Source: Achromobacter ruhlandii
GTDB taxonomy: Bacteria; Pseudomonadota; Gammaproteobacteria; Burkholderiales; Burkholderiaceae_B
DNA length: 64,000 bases
Assembly (NCBI RefSeq): GCF_902859695.1
Contig: NZ_CADIJL010000023.1
Span: 35,645 to 99,644 of the forward strand
Direction: 5' to 3'
Made by a program: the position numbers and the translations under genes
Shown here: positions 60,082 to 64,000 of the stretch, one piece after another
Numbering within the stretch: position 1 is the stretch's first letter
Layout: each line of letters starts with the position of its first letter
The notes under the pieces: model-generated
The model's input: the letters and a program-made list of their open reading frames with translations, nothing else
Databases searched by the model: none
What the model was told of the DNA's origin: nothing

Positions 60082-60459
60082 ATGAAAGACCTGAATATTC
60101 CGGGGACCCAGTCCACGCCCGCCATCACCGCCGACGCCGCCGCCGGCGTGCTGGCGATGCGCGGCGACTCCTACCCCGAGAATTCCTTCGAGCTGTTCGG
60201 CCCGGTGATCGAATGGGTGGAGGCCTATCTGCTCAGTGGCGACGCGCCGCTCAACCTGGAACTGGAACTGCTGTACCTGAACACCAGCAGCATCAAGTCC
60301 GTGATGGACATCTTCGATCTGCTGGAAGCCGCCCACGCCAAGGGCCGCGGCGTCAGCGTGACCTGGTTCTACGACATGCGCAACGAGCGCGTCGGCGAGC
60401 TGGCCGAGGAATTCAAGGAAGACTGTACCTTCCCGTTCTCGGTCGTCGGCCGCCAATGA
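60082..60459 (+). CDS. siaC: SiaC: phospho-switch protein controlling the diguanylate cyclase
   Basis: The 125-residue protein of the DUF1987 (SiaC) family begins I-P-G-T-Q-S-T-P-A-I and has G-D-S-Y-P-E-N-S-F-E-L-F-G, L-L-Y-L-N-T-S-S-I-K-S-V-M-D and E-E-F-K-E-D-C. The phosphorylated Thr of Pseudomonas SiaC, Thr-68, is Thr-68 here too by direct count (L-Y-L-N-T-S-S). Unphosphorylated SiaC binds and activates SiaD in Pseudomonas. The stop overlaps the siaD start (ATGA). Very strong similarity to the Pseudomonas protein, recalled from memory. Confidence 0.92.
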   Translation: MKDLNIPGTQSTPAITADAAAGVLAMRGDSYPENSFELFGPVIEWVEAYLLSGDAPLNLELELLYLNTSSIKSVMDIFDLLEAAHAKGRGVSVTWFYDMRNERVGELAEEFKEDCTFPFSVVGRQ

Positions 60460-61253
60460 AGCCCGGCAACGCCGAGCTGGACGAACGCATCGCCGCCCTG
60501 CTGGCGGATCCGGCCTATGCCGGCCATCCGCTGCGCGAGGCCCTGCAGGACCTGTGGCGGCACACCGCCGAGCAGATGGCGCGGATCGAGCGGGTCACCC
60601 ACCTGTCGGATGCCTACCAGTCGATGGCGCACCAGCGCGAGATGGGGCTGTGCGAACAGTTCGACCGGCAACTGCGGCGGCTGGCGCGCATCGCGCGCAT
60701 CTCCGACCACTACCAGAGCATGATGCGCGACCTGAACGCGACGCTGGAAGAGACCTCGCGCCGCGATCCGCTGACCGGGCTGCTGAACCGCCGCGCCCTG
60801 ACGGAGATGATCAAGCAGGAAGTGCAGCGCGCCGCGCGCGGCGGCCAGGCCTTCGTGGTCGCCATGCTCGACGTCGACCATTTCAAGGCCGTCAATGACC
60901 GCCACGGCCACGAGGTCGGCGACCGCGCCCTGGTCGAGCTGGCCGGCGCCATGCGCGCCAGCGTGCGCGAATACGACCTGTGCGGCCGCTGGGGCGGCGA
61001 GGAATTCCTGGTATTGCTGCCCGCCACGCCGCCCGGGACGGCGCAAGGCGTGATGGACCGGCTGGTTGGCGCGGTGCGCGCCCTGGCCATCGACGTCGGC
61101 GCCGAGGTGCTGCGCCTGACCGTGAGTATCGGCATGGCCTACCACCAGCTCGGTGAAACCTTTTCAGAAACGCTCAGCCGGGCGGACCAGGCCTTGTACC
61201 TGGCCAAGCAGGATGGACGCGACCGCGTCGCGCTTGGCTTTCCCCGGCCCTGA
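60456..61253 (+). CDS. siaD: SiaD: diguanylate cyclase (GGDEF)
   Basis: The 265-residue cytoplasmic protein has an N-terminal helical region (about 1-100) that would bind SiaC and a C-terminal GGDEF domain with the active motif G-G-E-E-F (180-184). An inhibitory site R-E-Y-D (171-174, R-x-x-D) lies exactly five residues before, so product feedback by c-di-GMP is expected. The opening R-R-D-P-L-T-G-L-L-N-R-R is standard. It forms the output of the SiaABC switch. Start overlaps siaC stop; stop is directly followed by the next ATG. Confidence 0.9.
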   Translation: MKPGNAELDERIAALLADPAYAGHPLREALQDLWRHTAEQMARIERVTHLSDAYQSMAHQREMGLCEQFDRQLRRLARIARISDHYQSMMRDLNATLEETSRRDPLTGLLNRRALTEMIKQEVQRAARGGQAFVVAMLDVDHFKAVNDRHGHEVGDRALVELAGAMRASVREYDLCGRWGGEEFLVLLPATPPGTAQGVMDRLVGAVRALAIDVGAEVLRLTVSIGMAYHQLGETFSETLSRADQALYLAKQDGRDRVALGFPRP

Positions 61254-63869
61254 ATGAACCCGGAATCGCTGTCTTCCGGTATGGAGCCCCTTATGCTTGA
61301 TTCTCATCCAGGCGGTTCGAGCGTGGCCCCGCAGGGCGCCGCGTGGCAGGTGAGCAACTATCTGGCGACGATGGACCGGGCGCTGCTGCTGTTCGACTTC
61401 GACGCCGCCGGTTCGCTGCTGAGCGCGAACGACAACTTCCTGGCCGCGCTGGACTATGCCCGCGCCGATATCGCCGGCCTGCGCCACGACCTGCTGTGCG
61501 ACAGCATGGACGAAGGCAAGGGCATCGCCAGCGCCGAACAGATCTGGGCCCGCCTGCGTCGCGGCGAATTCTTCTCCGGCACCTGCCGCTACCGCACCCG
61601 CGGCGGCGCGTCGCTGTGGATCGAGGCCACCTATCTGCCGATGCGCGACGAGAGCGGCGAAGTGCGCCGCATTGCGATCATCTCGCGCAAGTCCATCGCC
61701 GATGCGGAACGCCAGGAAGAGATCCGCCTGCTGCTGCTGGGGATCAACGAAACCGGCAATGCCGTGGCCGTGTCCGGGCGCGACGGCCGAATCGTCTACG
61801 TCAACGATGGCTTCCAGCGCATGCTGGGCTTTTCGCGCGCCGATGCGCTCGGGCAGGAAATGGGCGAGCTGCTGGCCGGCGGCCGCCCCGACGGTGGCAC
61901 CCGCGAGGAACTGGACCGCCGCATCGCCTGCCGCGAGGGCTATCACAAGGACGTGCTGGTCTATGACCGCGGCGGCAAGCCCCTGTGGGTATCGATGATG
62001 GCCAACTCGGTGTTCGACGAGCGCGGCTCGCTGGTCAACATCGTCGATGTGCTGACCGACATCACGCCCACCAAGGTGCACGAGGTGCTGCAACGCCGCG
62101 TGCTGCAGGCGATGGTCAATGAGGCCTCGGTGGTCGAGGTGATGAACATGGTCTGCCGCGAGGTCGAGCGGCTGGCGCCCGAAGTCGCGGCCACCGTGCT
62201 GCGGGTGGACGAGGCCGGCAAGCTGCGGCCCCTGGCCGCGCCAAGCATGCCTTCGGCCTACTCCGACGCGCTGGAGGGCGAGGCCATCGGCCCCCGGTCC
62301 GGCGCCTGCGGCACCGCGGCCTTCCTGGGGCGGCCGGTGATCGTGCCCGATATCGCCACCGACCCGCTGTGGGACGACTATCGCCACCTGCCGCTGCCGG
62401 AAGACATCAAGGCCTGCTGGTCCTCGCCCATCAAGTCGAGCGACGGCCGCGTGATCGGCACCTTCGGGTTCTATTTCCGTGAACGCCGCCTGCCGGACGA
62501 CTTCCATCATCGCCTGGTGGACGTGTGCGTGTACCTGTGCGCCCTGGCGCTGGAGCGCGAAGAGGCCCGCGCCCGCATCCGCCAACTGGCGTTCTACGAC
62601 GAACTGACCGGCCTGCCGAACCGCAACCTGCTGCTGGCCCAGGCCGAGCAGGCCATCGCCCGCGCCGAGCCCGAGCGCAAGCGGGTGGCGGTGCTGTTCC
62701 TGGACCTGGACCGCTTCAAGCAGGTCAACGACACGCTCGGCCACCCCATCGGCGACGCCCTGCTGCGCGACATCGCCCAACGCCTGCGCCGCCTGGCGCG
62801 CGCCACGGATATCGTCGGCCGCCTGTCGGGCGACGAGTTCGTGATGCTGATGCCCGATTTCGAGCATGGCCGCCTGACGGCGGCGGCCGAGCACATCCTG
62901 GTGTCGCTGTCGCACCCGTTCGTGGTGGGCGGCATTACGCTCAATCCGTCGGTGAGCATCGGCATCAGCGTGTTCCCGGAAAATGGCCGCGACATGGATA
63001 CGCTGCTGCGTCATGCCGACATGGCGATGTACCAGGCCAAGACGGCGGGACGCAACCGTATTTCGTTCTTCAGCGCGGAGATGAACCGCCAGGCCCAGGA
63101 GCGCCTGGCGCTGGAAGCGGCGCTGCGCGATGCGCTGGAGGGCCGCGCGCTGCGGCTGCACTACCAACCCCAGGTGGGCCTGAAGAACGGCAGCCTGTAC
63201 GGGGTGGAGGCGCTGGCCCGCTGGCGCCATCCGACGCTGGGCGAGATCTCGCCGGCCCGCTTCGTGCCCTTGGCCGAGGAGTGCGGGTTGATCGGCGATC
63301 TGGGCGACTGGGCGGTGCGCGAGGCATGCTCGCAATTGTCGATCTGGCGCCACAACGGGCTGCGGGTGCCGTCGGTGTCGGTGAATCTTTCGGCCACCAA
63401 TTTCCACAACCTGAACCTGCCGCGCATGATCGCCGCGACGCTGGCGGAGTTCGGGCTGGCGGCGTCGGATCTGATGCTGGAGATCACCGAGGGGGTGGTG
63501 CTGGACGCGACGGCGGGCACGCTGCGAACGATCGCGGAGCTGCACCGCCTGGGCGTGCGGCTGTCGATGGACGATTTCGGCACGGGCTATTCCAGCCTGG
63601 GGCATTTGCGGCGCTTGATCGTGGACGAACTGAAGCTGGACCGCAGTTTCGTCCAGGGGCTGGAGAGCGATGACGCGGCCCGGGCGCTGACGAGCGCCGT
63701 GATCCGCATCGGGGAGAGCCTCAGCCTGCCGGTGGTGGCTGAAGGGATCGAGAATGAAGAGCAGCGGCGATTTCTGATCGAGCAGGGGTGCGCGGCGGGG
63801 CAGGGGTTTCTGTTCTCGCCGCCGTTGCCGGCGGGGGATCTCGAGGAGTGGTTGCGGGCTAGGGGGTGA
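61254..63869 (+). CDS. PAS-PAS-GAF-GGDEF-EAL protein, probable c-di-GMP phosphodiesterase
   Basis: The 871-residue cytoplasmic protein has two PAS domains (about 40-145 and 155-275), a GAF domain (about 280-435), a GGDEF domain (about 445-600) and an EAL domain (about 620-865). The GGDEF motif is S-G-D-E-F (about 524-528), with Ser for the first Gly. The EAL domain keeps the catalytic set: G-V-E-A-L-A-R-W, S-V-N-L-S-A, L-E-I-T-E-G, D-D-F-G-T-G, L-K-L-D-R-S-F-V, V-V-A-E-G-I-E and G-Q-G-F-L-F. No membrane segment. The ATG at 61254 follows siaD without gap; MEPLML at 61281 is an alternative start. Confidence 0.9.
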   Translation: MNPESLSSGMEPLMLDSHPGGSSVAPQGAAWQVSNYLATMDRALLLFDFDAAGSLLSANDNFLAALDYARADIAGLRHDLLCDSMDEGKGIASAEQIWARLRRGEFFSGTCRYRTRGGASLWIEATYLPMRDESGEVRRIAIISRKSIADAERQEEIRLLLLGINETGNAVAVSGRDGRIVYVNDGFQRMLGFSRADALGQEMGELLAGGRPDGGTREELDRRIACREGYHKDVLVYDRGGKPLWVSMMANSVFDERGSLVNIVDVLTDITPTKVHEVLQRRVLQAMVNEASVVEVMNMVCREVERLAPEVAATVLRVDEAGKLRPLAAPSMPSAYSDALEGEAIGPRSGACGTAAFLGRPVIVPDIATDPLWDDYRHLPLPEDIKACWSSPIKSSDGRVIGTFGFYFRERRLPDDFHHRLVDVCVYLCALALEREEARARIRQLAFYDELTGLPNRNLLLAQAEQAIARAEPERKRVAVLFLDLDRFKQVNDTLGHPIGDALLRDIAQRLRRLARATDIVGRLSGDEFVMLMPDFEHGRLTAAAEHILVSLSHPFVVGGITLNPSVSIGISVFPENGRDMDTLLRHADMAMYQAKTAGRNRISFFSAEMNRQAQERLALEAALRDALEGRALRLHYQPQVGLKNGSLYGVEALARWRHPTLGEISPARFVPLAEECGLIGDLGDWAVREACSQLSIWRHNGLRVPSVSVNLSATNFHNLNLPRMIAATLAEFGLAASDLMLEITEGVVLDATAGTLRTIAELHRLGVRLSMDDFGTGYSSLGHLRRLIVDELKLDRSFVQGLESDDAARALTSAVIRIGESLSLPVVAEGIENEEQRRFLIEQGCAAGQGFLFSPPLPAGDLEEWLRARG

Positions 63870-63949
63870 GCGGTTTGCTCTTTTCGCGGGGGTAGGTTCT
63901 TAAGGCGCGCGTGTCGGGGTCGGTGGGGGATGGCGGGGCTACGATTGCG

Positions 63950-63971
63950 GTCCGGAGCGTTCGCTCCGGAC
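63950..63971. repeat. Palindromic hairpin near the right edge
   Basis: GTCCGGAGCG (63950-63959) and CGCTCCGGAC (63962-63971) pair perfectly with a 2-nt spacer. No T-run follows. It lies 80 bases after the EAL gene and may be a 3'-end structure or part of a dispersed repeat that continues beyond the window (63870-64000 holds no gene that I can see). Confidence 0.5.
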
Positions 63972-64000
63972 TGCCCCGGGCTCAACCTCGTTGCCGCCTG

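Overview
The window is about 64 kb of high-GC DNA from a betaproteobacterium of the order Burkholderiales, most likely the Alcaligenaceae (Achromobacter or Bordetella type). This rests on the codon bias, on three Bug-family periplasmic receptors with no tctAB-type membrane genes beside them, on branched-chain and general amino-acid ABC systems, and on housekeeping blocks typical of the group (ftsEX, scpA-panC, pilD-coaE-zapD, nudix/TMP synthase next to DUF815, argJ). The genus is inferred from family content. I see no tRNA, rRNA, CRISPR array or transposase.

Layout. 1-2139 (minus): the first codons of cheD, then ftsX and ftsE. 2456-6760: a general L-amino-acid ABC operon (aapJ-aapQ-aapM-aapP) with hairpins between cistrons and a clear terminator. 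6961-8907: a Bug receptor, a small hypothetical protein and a glyoxalase-fold protein. 8939-16763 (minus): an eight-gene gentisate-pathway operon. It holds gentisate dioxygenase, fumarylpyruvate hydrolase, maleylpyruvate isomerase, a PchB/chorismate-mutase-like protein, a Bug receptor, an FAD oxidoreductase, 3-hydroxybenzoate 6-hydroxylase and a Liv-type receptor, followed by a short scrap that reads like the C-terminus of livF. A divergent LysR regulator (16933) faces it. 18533-21497: glpK and an MFS exporter. 21596-23589: a DUF3460 protein, scpA and panC. 23714-27576: a LuxR-type DNA-binding protein, an NlpE-like lipoprotein, pilD, coaE and zapD. 27724-36787: an MdtABC-type tripartite efflux operon with a NodT outer-membrane lipoprotein.

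36788-47129 is the most distinctive accessory block. A plus-strand Bug receptor gene and a minus-strand eight-gene unit face each other. The minus unit encodes a sugar-type ABC receptor, ATPase and two permeases, an unrecognised protein, a TetR regulator, a D-aminoacylase and a D-amino-acid dehydrogenase. Each promoter carries the same perfect 16-bp operator, GTGACCGTATGGTCAC, in the same orientation relative to its gene and just downstream of a plausible -10 box. The TetR protein encoded between them is the obvious candidate regulator, so the block looks like a self-contained regulon for import and breakdown of N-acylated D-amino acids or a related compound.

47179-52305 (minus): a nudix-TMP synthase fusion, a DUF815 ATPase, argJ, a membrane protein with repeats and a MarR regulator. 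52566-57269: a complete branched-chain-type ABC operon (receptor, livH, livM, livG, livF) with a GC-rich hairpin array after the receptor gene. 57487-63869: a siaABCD operon (PP2C phosphatase, kinase, phospho-switch protein, diguanylate cyclase) directly followed by a PAS-PAS-GAF-GGDEF-EAL gene. This couples a threonine-phosphorylation partner switch to c-di-GMP synthesis and, probably, breakdown.
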